From contig NC_003228.3 of NCBI RefSeq assembly GCF_000025985.1, positions 2,046,001 to 2,110,000 on the forward strand: a stretch of 64,000 nt of DNA. Direction: 5' to 3'. Shown here piece after piece: positions 7,562 through 16,803 of this stretch. Both the position numbers and the translations under genes were made by a program. Below the pieces are notes generated by a model, which made no database searches, was not told where the DNA came from, and saw only the letters and a list, made by a program, of their open reading frames with translations. Source of the DNA: Bacteroides fragilis NCTC 9343 (GTDB lineage Bacteria; Bacteroidota; Bacteroidia; Bacteroidales; Bacteroidaceae). How positions within the stretch are numbered: the stretch's first letter is position 1; every line of letters starts with the position of its first letter.

Positions 7562-10059
7562 GAAACGTAATGAAAGCGACGACACTCGAAAGCAAGTTCC
7601 CGCTGCTGGCGGTGGAGAACGGCTGCATCGTGAGCAAGGAGGCGGACGTGACGGTCGCCTTCAGGGTGGAACTGCCGGAACTGTTCTCCGTCACGGGGAG
7701 CGAGTACGAGGCGGTCCACTCGGCTTGGCACAAGGCGGTGAAGGTGCTGCCGGAGTATTCCATCGTGCACAAGCAGGACTTCTTCATCGAGGAGAAGTAC
7801 CGGCCGGAAACGGACAGGGACGACCTTAGCTTCCTGAGCCGGAGCTTTGAGAGGCACTTCAACGAACGCCCGTTCCTGAACCACTTCTGCTACCTGTTCC
7901 TTACCAAGACGACGAAGGCACGGAGCCGTCAGGAAAGCACGTTCTCCACCCTCTGCAAGGGCAGGCTTGTCCCCAAGGAGATCGAGGACCGGGAGACGGT
8001 TACGAGGTTCCTCGAAGCGGTCGGTCAGTTCGAGAAGATCATGAACGACAGCGGTTTCGTTACGCTGCGCCGCCTCACGACGGACGAGATCACCGGGACG
8101 GAAACGGCGGCGGGCATCGTGGAGAAGTACCTCTCGCTCTCGCAGCACGACACGACGGTGCTGAAGGACATCCAGTTGAACCCGGAGGAGATGCGCATCG
8201 GCGACGACATCCTCTGCCTGCACACCCTCTCTGACACGGAAGACCTGCCGGGCAAGGTGGCGACGGACAGCCGCTACGAGCGGCTCTCGACCGACCGCTC
8301 GGACTGCCGCCTGTCGTTCGCCGCCCCGGTGGGCTTGCTGCTGGACTGCAACCACTGCTACAACCAGTACATCTTCATCGACGACCACGGGGAGAACCTG
8401 AAACGCTTCGAGCAGACCGCCCGGAACATGCACTCGCTCTCCCGCTACTCCCGTTCCAACCAGATCAACAAGGCATGGATTGAGGAATACCTGAACGAGG
8501 CGCACTCGAAAGGGCTGACCTCGGTGCGCTGCCACTGCAACGTGATGGCGTGGAGCGACGACCGGGAGGAGCTTAGGCGCATCAAGAACGAGGTGGGCAG
8601 CCAGCTCGCCCTGATGGAGTGCAAGCCGAGGCACAACACGGTGGACGTGCCGACGCTCTTCTGGGCGGCGATACCGGGCAACGAGGGGGACTTCCCCTTC
8701 GAGGAGAGCTTCTACACGTTCATCCCGCAAGCCCTGTGCTTCTTCACCGAGGAGACGAACTACAAGGACTCGCTCTCGCCCTTCGGCATCAAGATGGCGG
8801 ACAGGATGACGGGCAGACCGCTGCATCTGGACATCAGCGACCTGCCGATGAAGAAAGGGGTGATCTCGAACCGCAACAAGTTCGTCCTCGGTCCGAGCGG
8901 AAGCGGCAAGTCGTTCTTCATGAACCACCTCGTGCGCCAGTATTACGAGCAGAACAGCCACATCGTGCTGATCGACACGGGCAACTCGTACCAAGGGCTG
9001 TGCGAGCTGATCCACCGCAAGACCAAGGGCGAGGACGGGATTTATTACACGTACACGGAGGAGAAGCCCATCAGCTTTAACCCCTTCTTCACGGACGACT
9101 ACAAGTTCAGCGTGGAGAAGAAGGACAGCATCAAGACGCTGCTGCTGGCGCTGTGGAAGGGCGAGGACGAGAAGGTCACGAAGACGGAGAGCGGCGAGCT
9201 GGGCAGTGCGGTGTCGGCGTACATCCGCCGGATACAACAGAACCGGGACATCGCCCCCTCGTTCGACACCTTCTACGAGTACATGCTGAACGATTACCGG
9301 AAGGAGCTGGCTGCAAGGGACATCAAGGTGAGCCGGGAGGACTTCAACATCGACAACTTCCTGACCACGCTGCGGCAGTATTACAAGGGCGGGCGCTACG
9401 ACTTCCTGCTGAACTCGAACGAGAACATCGACCTGCTGCACAAGCGGTTCATCGTCTTCGAGATCGACGCCGTGAAGGACAACGCCGAGCTGTTCCCCGT
9501 GGTTACGATCATCATCATGGAAGCCTTCATCAACAAGCTGCGCCGCCTGAAAGGGGTGCGGAAGATGCTGATCTGCGAGGAGGCTTGGAAAGCCCTTTCC
9601 TCGCCGAGCATGAGCGAGTACCTGAAATATCTCTACAAGACCGTCAGGAAATATTTCGGCGAGGCGATTGTCGTCACGCAGGAAGTCGATGATATCATCT
9701 CGTCCCCCATCGTGAAGGAGGCTATCATCACCAACTCGGACTGCAAGATCCTTTTGGACCAGAAGAAGTACATGAACAAGTTCGACGGCATCCAGTCGAT
9801 GCTCGGTCTGACGGACAAGGAGAAGTCGCAGATACTCTCCATCAACCTCGCCAACCATCCCGGACGGAAGTACAAGGAGGTCTGGATCGGTCTGAACGGG
9901 GTGCAGTCGGCGGTGTACGCCACGGAGGTGTCGGCTGCCGAGTACCTGACCTATACCACCGAGGAGAGCGAGAAGACAGAGGTGTTCGCACTGGCGGAAG
10001 AGCTGGGCGGCGACTTGGAGCTTGCCATCAAGCGGCTGGCGGAGACGAAGTATAAATAA
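7558..10059 (+). CDS. traG: TraG, VirB4-like conjugation ATPase
   Basis: The 833-aa motor ATPase of the transfer channel. Walker A is GPSGSGKSFF near residues 445 to 454, and a Walker B-like region includes KMLICEEAWKAL near residue 665. IVVTQEVDDI follows, in the position of the conserved Q-containing motif. The N-terminal half (about residues 1 to 430) is the VirB4 CagE/TrbE-like domain. It is the longest tra gene, overlapping traF by 4 nt. A 984-aa frame on the opposite strand is purely antisense. After it come 199 bp with a second 8-bp array. Confidence 0.93.
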   Translation: MRNVMKATTLESKFPLLAVENGCIVSKEADVTVAFRVELPELFSVTGSEYEAVHSAWHKAVKVLPEYSIVHKQDFFIEEKYRPETDRDDLSFLSRSFERHFNERPFLNHFCYLFLTKTTKARSRQESTFSTLCKGRLVPKEIEDRETVTRFLEAVGQFEKIMNDSGFVTLRRLTTDEITGTETAAGIVEKYLSLSQHDTTVLKDIQLNPEEMRIGDDILCLHTLSDTEDLPGKVATDSRYERLSTDRSDCRLSFAAPVGLLLDCNHCYNQYIFIDDHGENLKRFEQTARNMHSLSRYSRSNQINKAWIEEYLNEAHSKGLTSVRCHCNVMAWSDDREELRRIKNEVGSQLALMECKPRHNTVDVPTLFWAAIPGNEGDFPFEESFYTFIPQALCFFTEETNYKDSLSPFGIKMADRMTGRPLHLDISDLPMKKGVISNRNKFVLGPSGSGKSFFMNHLVRQYYEQNSHIVLIDTGNSYQGLCELIHRKTKGEDGIYYTYTEEKPISFNPFFTDDYKFSVEKKDSIKTLLLALWKGEDEKVTKTESGELGSAVSAYIRRIQQNRDIAPSFDTFYEYMLNDYRKELAARDIKVSREDFNIDNFLTTLRQYYKGGRYDFLLNSNENIDLLHKRFIVFEIDAVKDNAELFPVVTIIIMEAFINKLRRLKGVRKMLICEEAWKALSSPSMSEYLKYLYKTVRKYFGEAIVVTQEVDDIISSPIVKEAIITNSDCKILLDQKKYMNKFDGIQSMLGLTDKEKSQILSINLANHPGRKYKEVWIGLNGVQSAVYATEVSAAEYLTYTTEESEKTEVFALAEELGGDLELAIKRLAETKYK

Positions 10060-10084
10060 TGTGCCGATGCGCTGGCGGGGAGCG

Positions 10085-10212
10085 GCGGACAGGTTGCCGG
10101 ACGGGTGGTTGATTGACCGGACGAACGGCTGAAGGGTCGGATGATTGACCAAACGGCTAAACGGTCAAACGGTTAAACAGTTAAACGGCTGGATGTACAA
10201 ACGGCTAAACGA
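10085..10212. repeat. Second 8-bp repeat array, between traG and the DUF3876 gene
   Basis: Sixteen 8-bp units in register, clearest at 10,149 to 10,188: CCAAACGG, CTAAACGG, TCAAACGG, TTAAACAG, TTAAACGG, and again at 10,197-10,212. The unit is the same as in the array before traA (AAACGG core). It falls in the only sizeable gap of the early tra operon, directly after the motor ATPase gene. Confidence 0.75.
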
Positions 10213-10258
10213 TATGGAGAGAATAAAATTTTGTAAAACTTAAAAAAACGGAATCAAG

Positions 10259-10621
10259 ATGAGACGATTGAATTTAATCCTGCTGCTGTCGGCGGTGACG
10301 GCGGCGCTGGCGTTTGTCATTTCCTGCAAGGAGACAAATGCGGAACGGTTGGAAAAGATGTGCGGCGAATGGGTCAGCACGGGCGGAAAGCCGCCCTTCA
10401 CCCTCTGGGAAGAGGACGGCAGGTACCGTGTGACGGTCATGCACAGGAACCACACGGGCGGCAGTGAAGCGGAAACCTACCTCGTCCGGGAAACGGAAGG
10501 GGTGCTGTTCATCGAGACGGGCTTCGCCGTGATGATGGACTATGACCGGGAGAAAGACCGCATCCGGCTGTCGCCGGGCGGAGAGTACAGGAGAAAGAGT
10601 GACGGAACCCTAAAACAGTAA
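10259..10621 (+). CDS. DUF3876-type small lipoprotein (TraH position)
   Basis: A 120-aa protein with a lipoprotein signal (ILLLSAVTAALAFVISCKE; the lipobox Cys is about residue 22), so it is probably an outer- or inner-membrane-anchored protein. The rest looks like a small beta-sheet domain (GEWVSTGGKPPFTLW, YRVTVMHRN, VLFIETGFAVMMDYD), matching my recollection of DUF3876 proteins found between traG and traI in Bacteroides elements. It follows the second 8-bp array and ends 4 bp before traI. Function unknown. Confidence 0.7.
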   Translation: MRRLNLILLLSAVTAALAFVISCKETNAERLEKMCGEWVSTGGKPPFTLWEEDGRYRVTVMHRNHTGGSEAETYLVRETEGVLFIETGFAVMMDYDREKDRIRLSPGGEYRRKSDGTLKQ

Positions 10622-10625
10622 GGAC

Positions 10626-11255
10626 ATGAGAACGATAAAGACAATCATCGTGGGCGTGGCGTGCCTGACGGCAGGTGCGGCCAACGCCCAGTGGGTCGTA
10701 CACGATCCCGGCAATCTGGCGCAGGGCATCATCAACACGACCAAGGAGATCGTGGAGACCTCCGCCACCGCACAGCACACGCTGGACGGATTCAAGGAGA
10801 CGGCGAAGATATTCGAGCAGGGACGGAAGTATTACGATGCGCTCAAGGCGGTGCATGACGTGGTGAAAGGCGGCGTGAAGGTGAAGAAGTCCATCGAGAT
10901 GGTGGCGGACATCTCGGAAATCTACGTGCGCAACTACCAGAAGATGCTCGGCGACCCGAACTACACGCCGGACGAGCTGTCAACCATCTCGTTCGGGTAC
11001 GCCAAGCTGCTCTCCGAGAGCGCGGACATCCTGCAAGATCTGAAGAACGTGGTGAACGTGACGGGGATGTCGCTCTCGGACGCCGAGCGGCTGGCGATCA
11101 TCGACCAGAGCTACAAGCGGCTGCTGGAGTACCGCAACCTCGTGCAGTATTACACGGACAAGAACATCTCGGTGAGCTACCTGCGGGCGAAGAAGAAAAA
11201 GGACGCCGACCGGGTGGTGGCTCTCTACGGGGATGCGGAAGACCGTTACTGGTGA
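10626..11255 (+). CDS. traI: TraI, DUF4141 periplasmic conjugation protein (VirB5/TrbJ-like)
   Basis: A 209-aa protein with a cleavable signal (IIVGVACLTAGAANAQ) and an otherwise long helical, coiled-coil-like body (residues 30 to 185; for example AKIFEQGRKYYDALKAVHD). It is exported to the periplasm. Family DUF4141 (TraI) sits next to the VirB6-like traJ, as TrbJ/VirB5 proteins do, so a role at the pilus tip or channel periplasmic face is likely. A 49-bp AT-rich gap separates it from traJ. Confidence 0.82.
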   Translation: MRTIKTIIVGVACLTAGAANAQWVVHDPGNLAQGIINTTKEIVETSATAQHTLDGFKETAKIFEQGRKYYDALKAVHDVVKGGVKVKKSIEMVADISEIYVRNYQKMLGDPNYTPDELSTISFGYAKLLSESADILQDLKNVVNVTGMSLSDAERLAIIDQSYKRLLEYRNLVQYYTDKNISVSYLRAKKKKDADRVVALYGDAEDRYW

Positions 11256-11304
11256 GAGTGGCAATATATAATAATGTTCACGTACATAAATATAATATAG
11301 GACT

Positions 11305-12309
11305 ATGTTGTTAGCGATAGACTTCACGAACCTGCACGAGATATTGCAGGCATTGTATCAGGACATGATGCCGCTCTGCGAGAAGCTGACGGGGGTAGCC
11401 AAGGGAATCGCCGGGCTGGGTGCGCTGTTCTACGTAGCCGCCAAGGTGTGGCAGGCGCTCGCCCGTGCCGAGCCCATCGACGTGTACCCGCTGCTGCGCC
11501 CGTTCGCCATCGGGCTGTGCATCCTCTTCTTCCCCACCTTCGTCATCGGCACGATCAACACGGTGCTCTCGCCCGTGGTGAAGGGCTGCCACGGGATGCT
11601 CGAATCACAGACCTTCGACATGAACCGATACCGGGAACAGAAGGAGACGCTGGAGAGGGAGGCGTTCCGCCGTGACCCGGAGAAGGCGTATCTGGCGAGC
11701 AAGGAGGACTTCGACAAGAAGCTCGACGAGCTGGGCTGGTCGCCCAAGGACTTGAAGACGATGGCGGTGATGTACATTGACCGGACGGAGTACAACATGA
11801 AGCGGAGCATCCGGCTGTGGTTCCAAGAACTGCTCGAACTGCTGTTCCAGTCGGCTGCGCTGGTGATCGACACGATACGGACGTTCTTCCTGATCGCTCT
11901 CTCCATCCTCGGTCCGATAGCGTTCGCCCTCTCGGTCTATGACGGGTTCCAGAGCACGCTCACGCAGTGGATAACGAGGTACATCTCCATCTACATGTGG
12001 CTGCCCGTGAGCGACCTGTTCAGCTCGGTGCTGGCACGCATCCAAGTGCTGATGCTCACCCGTGACATCGAGGCGATGAGCGACCCGACCTTCATCCCGG
12101 ACAGCTCGAACACGGTGTACATCATCTTTTTAATCATCGGGATATTCGGGTACTTCACCATACCGACCGTCGCCAACTGGATCATCATGGCGGGCGGGGT
12201 GAGCCATGCCAACCGTGCGATGAACCAGACCGCCACGAAGATAGGCAACGTCGCCGCAGCGGGTGCGGGCGCAGCCGTGGGGAACATCGCCGGAAGGATC
12301 GTCAAGTAG
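11305..12309 (+). CDS. traJ: TraJ, VirB6/TrbL-like polytopic channel protein
   Basis: A 334-aa inner-membrane protein. Hydrophobic segments lie near residues 25 to 50, 65 to 90 (LRPFAIGLCILFFPTFVIG), 175 to 215 (SAALVIDTIRTFFLIALSIL), 225 to 245 and 270 to 300 (YIIFLIIGIFGYFTIPTVA). A soluble loop with charged helices separates the two halves. The C-terminus is Gly/Ala-rich. The topology and order (TraI-TraJ-TraK) fit the VirB6-type component that forms the inner-membrane part of the channel. Confidence 0.88.
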   Translation: MLLAIDFTNLHEILQALYQDMMPLCEKLTGVAKGIAGLGALFYVAAKVWQALARAEPIDVYPLLRPFAIGLCILFFPTFVIGTINTVLSPVVKGCHGMLESQTFDMNRYREQKETLEREAFRRDPEKAYLASKEDFDKKLDELGWSPKDLKTMAVMYIDRTEYNMKRSIRLWFQELLELLFQSAALVIDTIRTFFLIALSILGPIAFALSVYDGFQSTLTQWITRYISIYMWLPVSDLFSSVLARIQVLMLTRDIEAMSDPTFIPDSSNTVYIIFLIIGIFGYFTIPTVANWIIMAGGVSHANRAMNQTATKIGNVAAAGAGAAVGNIAGRIVK

Positions 12310-12358
12310 CGGCGGATGTCCCAAGAACATGAGTCATAACGAATAAAAAACCGGAAAC

Positions 12359-12982
12359 ATGGAATTTAAAAGTTTGAAAAATATCGAAACGAGCTTCAGG
12401 CAGATACGGCTCTTTACGCTGGTGTTCGCCAGCCTGTGCGCCGTGGTGACGGGCTTCGCCCTGTGGAAGTCGTACAGCTTCGCCGAGGCGCAGCGGCAGA
12501 AGATCTACGTGCTGGACAACGGCAAGAGCCTGATGCTGGCACTCTCGCAGGACGTGCGGCAGAACCGCCCGGTGGAGGCACGGGAACACGTGCGCCGCTT
12601 CCACGAGCTGTTCTTCACGCTCTCGCCCGACAAGTCGGCTATCGAGGGCAACATCAGGCGTTCGCTGCTGCTGGCGGACAAGAGCGCCTTCAACTACTAC
12701 AAGGACCTCTCGGAAAAGGGGTATTACAACCGGATAATCTCGGGGAACATCAACCAGATGATAGAGATAGACAGCCTGCGGTGCGACTTCGACAAGTACC
12801 CGTACAGCGTGCGGACATTCGCCCGGCAGATCATCCTTAGGGAAAGCTCTGTTACGGAGCGCAGCCTTGTGACCCGCTGCCGTCTGCTGGATGCGGTCAG
12901 GAGCGACAACAACCCGCAGGGCTTCATCATCGAGGGCTTCGAGGTCACGGAGAACAAGGATTTGCAGACCCTCAAACGCTGA
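12359..12982 (+). CDS. traK: TraK, VirB8-like bitopic channel protein
   Basis: A 207-aa protein with a short cytoplasmic N-terminus, one membrane helix (LFTLVFASLCAVVTGFALW, residues 18 to 36) and a periplasmic domain with the alternating strand/helix pattern of the VirB8/TraK family. It begins 49 bp after traJ and ends 5 bp before traL. It probably nucleates the inner-membrane channel assembly. Confidence 0.88.
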   Translation: MEFKSLKNIETSFRQIRLFTLVFASLCAVVTGFALWKSYSFAEAQRQKIYVLDNGKSLMLALSQDVRQNRPVEAREHVRRFHELFFTLSPDKSAIEGNIRRSLLLADKSAFNYYKDLSEKGYYNRIISGNINQMIEIDSLRCDFDKYPYSVRTFARQIILRESSVTERSLVTRCRLLDAVRSDNNPQGFIIEGFEVTENKDLQTLKR

Positions 12983-12987
12983 CGGAC

Positions 12988-13272
12988 ATGATAGGCAAGT
13001 TCATCACAAAGGCGCAGGACTGGGCGGACGGGAAGCTCCGCCGCCTCGCCGGGCGTATCTCGCCCGACATGCGTGTGGCAATCATCCTCGTGATGCTGGC
13101 GGCGTTCGGCGCACTGTCGGTCTATATGACCGTCGCCTCCATCTACCGCATCGGCAGGAACGACGGGAAGGAACTGGGGATAGAGCATGTCAGGCGCCTG
13201 CAATTGCCCAATGACAGTATTGTCAACCCTTTTGAAAGCGGACGGCATGGGACTGGCGGAGAGGTTGAGTGA
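12988..13272 (+). CDS. traL: TraL, DUF3989 small membrane protein
   Basis: A 94-aa protein with a basic amphipathic N-terminus and one membrane helix (VAIILVMLAAFGALSVYMTV, residues 30 to 49). The C-terminal 40 residues are soluble and hydrophilic. Size, topology and position after traK match DUF3989 (TraL). It overlaps the next gene by 26 nt. Its role in the channel is unknown. Confidence 0.8.
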   Translation: MIGKFITKAQDWADGKLRRLAGRISPDMRVAIILVMLAAFGALSVYMTVASIYRIGRNDGKELGIEHVRRLQLPNDSIVNPFESGRHGTGGEVE

Positions 13273-14413
13273 GTGGCTGCTCCGCCGCCGGGAGCGGCAG
13301 GAGGAGCGGAACATGAGGCAGGTAACGGCGTATTTCGGGAGCCTGCTGAAAAAGAGGCGTGCGGATGCCGGCGCAATCCTCCAGTCCGTCAGGGACTACC
13401 GGGACTGCCCGGAGGTGACAAGGAAACAGGCGGAGCTGCTGCTGGAACACAGGTTCTTCCGGTACGTGTACCAGACGGGCTATCCCGAATGGCGGGCGGT
13501 CATGGACGCCTTGAAAGAGACCCGTTACGGGATGCGTGAGGGGGCGGCAATCCCCCGGAGCGTGAAGGAGGCGGCGGAAAGCCCGATGCTGCGTCTGGCG
13601 GCGCAATACAAGGTGCTGGAGCACGAGTACACGAGGCGCAACGCCCCGCAGCCGCTATCCCCCGAAGCGCAGGCGGAACGGGATGCGGCGCACCGGCTGC
13701 TGAACTGCTGCATGAGGGAGGGCGACCTCGACGCACTGAAAAGGCTTGCCCTGAAAGGCGAGAAACCGGACGACTCGGTGGCCATCCGCCACGGGCTGGC
13801 GGAAGGCTACCGCAGGCTCGAAGAACTGAGCCGGGAATGGAGCGAGGAGATGCGGGGCGACAACCACACCGTCATGGAACAGATCGAGTTGCGGGAGGCG
13901 GACGAGCGGGGAAAGCTGATGCGGCAAGCCGCCGCCCTTTACGAGAGGAAGACGGGCGGCATACTGCCCGGCGACTATCTGGAAGCGGTGAAGGCGGAAC
14001 GGGCGCTGCTCCACGGGCTCGCCCGCCACGGCTGGGACGGTCAGCGGGAAGTACCGAAGGAGACGGTGGAGAAGTACGGGCTGATGGAGGATTTTGCCGG
14101 CATCGCCCGGCTAAGGTGGGACTACCACCTGAGCGAGGACAACGGCGACCTCTCCCGTGACTACCCGGAAGCCGCCATCGGACGCCACAACCGTGCCATT
14201 CGGGAGCGGGCGGCGAAAGAACTGGCAGGTCTGGAAGCGAGGCTGTTCCCCGAAAAGGCGGCAAGCCGGGAACGGAAGGCTGCGCACCTGCGGGCGGACA
14301 ACCGGGCAAGCCCCACGGCATCGCTCAAACGGGAACGGAAGGAACCACCCGGCAAGCGGCAAGCCGGGGAGACAAGCAGGCGGAAGCCTCCGGGGAGAAG
14401 AATCAGAATGTAG
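13247..14413 (+). CDS. Unrecognised 388-aa Arg-rich helical protein between traL and traM
   Basis: I do not recognise the family. From the ATG at 13,247 the protein is 388 aa; an open frame reaches 13,187 but that part overlaps traL. It is very rich in Arg, Glu, Ala and Leu, without signal peptide or membrane helix, and is predicted mostly helical (ERLSEWLLRRRERQEER, LRLAAQYKVLEHEYTRR). The last 50 residues are a basic, Lys/Arg/Pro-rich tail (KRERKEPPGKRQAGETSRR), which could bind nucleic acid or acidic partners. It is translationally coupled to traL and lies 20 bp before traM. CTnDOT, as I recall it, has no gene here. It could be a cytoplasmic accessory of the channel. Confidence 0.7.
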   Translation: MGLAERLSEWLLRRRERQEERNMRQVTAYFGSLLKKRRADAGAILQSVRDYRDCPEVTRKQAELLLEHRFFRYVYQTGYPEWRAVMDALKETRYGMREGAAIPRSVKEAAESPMLRLAAQYKVLEHEYTRRNAPQPLSPEAQAERDAAHRLLNCCMREGDLDALKRLALKGEKPDDSVAIRHGLAEGYRRLEELSREWSEEMRGDNHTVMEQIELREADERGKLMRQAAALYERKTGGILPGDYLEAVKAERALLHGLARHGWDGQREVPKETVEKYGLMEDFAGIARLRWDYHLSEDNGDLSRDYPEAAIGRHNRAIRERAAKELAGLEARLFPEKAASRERKAAHLRADNRASPTASLKRERKEPPGKRQAGETSRRKPPGRRIRM

Positions 14414-14433
14414 GACAACCATAAATTTTTGAC

Positions 14434-15825
14434 ATGATGGAAGAACAGAACCAAGAAAAAGTAACGGCAACGCAGCACGTAAAGGCGGCGGATGCCGCAG
14501 CCCCGGAGACGGGGAACGGAAAGAAGGAGGACAAGGGCGGCGGGAAAAAGGAAAAGAAGACAGCCAAGCCGCTCACGCCGAAACAGTTGCAGCAACGGAA
14601 GAAGCTGATGGTATATCCGCTGATGGGCTTGCTGTTCCTCGGCTCGATGTGGCTGATATTCGCACCTTCGGAGGAGCGGGAGGTGAACCGGGACACCGTG
14701 GGGGCGTTCAACGCCGACATCCCCCTGCCGGAGAACGACGGGATCATCGGCGACAAGCGGAAAGCCTACGAGCAGGCGCAGGCGGAAAGGCGGCAGGCAG
14801 AGAAGGTGCGCTCGCTGGAGGACTTCGCCTTCTCCGAAGAGAGCGATGCGGACGGGGTGGAAATGGAACTGCCGGACAGCGAGCCGGAACGGGAACCGTT
14901 CAGGGACTACTCGGGCAACGGCGGCGGCCGCTCTTCCGTCGCCGCCTACCGGGACATCAACCGGAAACTCGGCTCGTTCTACGAAGAGCCGAAGGTGGAC
15001 GGGGAAAAGGAGGAGCTGAAAAGGCAGGTGGAGGAGCTGACCGCCAAGTTAGAAGAAAGGGAACGGCAGGCGGGCGGAATCGACGATCAGGTGGCACTGA
15101 TGGAGAAGAGCTACGAGCTTGCCGCCAAGTACATGGGGCAGAACGGGCAGGACGGCGCAACCGTGCAGACACCCGCCACCGTGCAGAACGGCAACGGCTT
15201 GGGACAGCCCGCCGTGGCGGTGCAGGCGGCACGGGAGCGGACGGTATCGGGGCTGCAACAGCCCCTAAGCGATGCGGAGTTCATGCGGCGGTACAGCCAG
15301 CCGAGGAACTACGGCTTCAACACGGCGGTGGGCAGCGGGTACGCCCTCGGGAAGAACACGATAGCCGCCTGCATCCACCAAGACCAGACGGTTATGGACG
15401 GTCAGCAGGTGAAGCTCCGGCTGCTCGAACCGTTGCAGGCGGGAAACCTGACCATCCCACGCAATACGGTGGTATCCGGTACAGGCAAGGTGCAGGGGGA
15501 ACGGCTCGACATCACGGTATCGTCCGTCCAGTACCAAGGTAACATATTGCCGGTGGAGTTGGCGGTCTATGACAACGAGGGAATGAAAGGGCTGTGCATA
15601 GAAACCTCACTGGAGCGGGAAGCGGCAAAGGAGGCGATGGCGAACATCGGCGGCGGGCTGGGAACGAGCATCTCGTTCGCACGGAGCGCCGGGCAACAGG
15701 TGGCGATGGACATCACCCGTGGGCTGATGCAGGGCGGCAGCCAGTACCTCGCCAAGAAGTTCCGCACGGTAAAGGTGCACCTGAAAGCGGGTGATCCGCT
15801 GATGCTCTACGCCAAACAACAATAA
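14434..15825 (+). CDS. traM: TraM, VirB10-like channel scaffold
   Basis: A 463-aa bitopic protein. A Lys-rich cytoplasmic N-terminus (residues 1 to 55) precedes one membrane helix (LMVYPLMGLLFLGSMWLIF, about residues 60 to 78). A long variable periplasmic linker with coiled-coil character (KEELKRQVEELTAKLEERE) follows. The conserved C-terminal domain covers about residues 310 to 460 (ACIHQDQTVMDGQQVKLRL; NTVVSGTGKVQGERLDITV), the beta-barrel of the TraM/VirB10 family. It would bridge the inner and outer membranes. 36 bp separate it from traN. Confidence 0.9.
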   Translation: MMEEQNQEKVTATQHVKAADAAAPETGNGKKEDKGGGKKEKKTAKPLTPKQLQQRKKLMVYPLMGLLFLGSMWLIFAPSEEREVNRDTVGAFNADIPLPENDGIIGDKRKAYEQAQAERRQAEKVRSLEDFAFSEESDADGVEMELPDSEPEREPFRDYSGNGGGRSSVAAYRDINRKLGSFYEEPKVDGEKEELKRQVEELTAKLEERERQAGGIDDQVALMEKSYELAAKYMGQNGQDGATVQTPATVQNGNGLGQPAVAVQAARERTVSGLQQPLSDAEFMRRYSQPRNYGFNTAVGSGYALGKNTIAACIHQDQTVMDGQQVKLRLLEPLQAGNLTIPRNTVVSGTGKVQGERLDITVSSVQYQGNILPVELAVYDNEGMKGLCIETSLEREAAKEAMANIGGGLGTSISFARSAGQQVAMDITRGLMQGGSQYLAKKFRTVKVHLKAGDPLMLYAKQQ

Positions 15826-15861
15826 ATCAACAGATTATAAAACCATTAAAAAGTAAAGACA

Positions 15862-16800
15862 ATGAAAAAGATTTTTGGATGGGTTGCCCTGCTTGTAGGC
15901 ATGGTGACGGGTGCGAACGCACAAGTGAATGATACGATACAGCGGACCACGGGCAACGACCTGTATCAGGGGATTACACGGAAGCTACCCTACTGGCAGA
16001 TGGTGACGCCCCACGGGGTGCAGGTGACGTTCGCCAAGACGGTGCATATCATCTTCCCCTCGGCGGTGCGGTACGTGGATTTGGGAAGCAATTGGATTAT
16101 CGCCGGGAAAGCGGACGGTGCGGAGAACGTGATCCGGGTGAAGGCGGCGACCGAGGGGTTTCCGGGGGAAACGAACTTTTCCGTCATCTGCGAGGACGGG
16201 AGTTTCTATTCATTCAATGCCCGGTATGCGCACGAGCCGGAGATGCTGAACATCGAGATGAAGGATTTTTTGGAGAACGGGGACACGACGGACTTTTCGC
16301 ATACCCGCATGAACATCCATTTCCGGGAGCTGGCAGGCGAAAGCCCGCTCTTGGTGAAGCTGATCATGCAGAGCATCTACAAAGAGGACAGGCGGGAGAT
16401 CCGGCACTTGGGCTGCAAACGCTTCGGGGTGCAGTTCCTCCTGAAATCCGTCCACTCGCACAACGGGCTGTTCTATTTCCACACGGAAACGAGGAACAGG
16501 TCGAACGTGGCTTTCCGGACGGACTTTATCCGGTTCAAGATCGTGGACAAGAAAGTGCCGAAGCGCACCGCCATTCAGGAACGGGTGATCGACCCGGTGC
16601 GCAGCTACAACGAGGTGCTGGTGACGGAGGGGAAAAGCGACGTGCGCACGGTGTATGCCGTCCCGCAGTTCACCATACCGGACGACAAGCTGCTGGTCAT
16701 CGAGCTGTTCGAGAAGGACGGCGGCAGGCACCAGACCATCCGGGTGGAGAACGCCGACCTCGTGGCGGCAAGACAGATTAACGAACTGAAAATCAAATAA
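15862..16800 (+). CDS. traN: TraN, DUF4138 VirB9-like protein
   Basis: A 312-aa exported protein with a signal peptide (IFGWVALLVGMVTGANAQ, residues 4 to 21) and a beta-rich body. Strand-like segments such as VQVTFAKTVHIIFPSAVRYVDLG and NVAFRTDFIRFKIVDK fit the DUF4138/TraN family, the counterpart of VirB9 in the outer-membrane core complex. It is placed between traM (VirB10-like) and traO, with only 3 bp to traO. Confidence 0.87.
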   Translation: MKKIFGWVALLVGMVTGANAQVNDTIQRTTGNDLYQGITRKLPYWQMVTPHGVQVTFAKTVHIIFPSAVRYVDLGSNWIIAGKADGAENVIRVKAATEGFPGETNFSVICEDGSFYSFNARYAHEPEMLNIEMKDFLENGDTTDFSHTRMNIHFRELAGESPLLVKLIMQSIYKEDRREIRHLGCKRFGVQFLLKSVHSHNGLFYFHTETRNRSNVAFRTDFIRFKIVDKKVPKRTAIQERVIDPVRSYNEVLVTEGKSDVRTVYAVPQFTIPDDKLLVIELFEKDGGRHQTIRVENADLVAARQINELKIK

Positions 16801-16803
16801 GCG

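Noticed and set aside
7198..10152. 984-aa open frame opposite traG
   Set aside because: It is the antisense of a confident VirB4 gene, has a repetitive Leu/Val/Arg composition and no domain.
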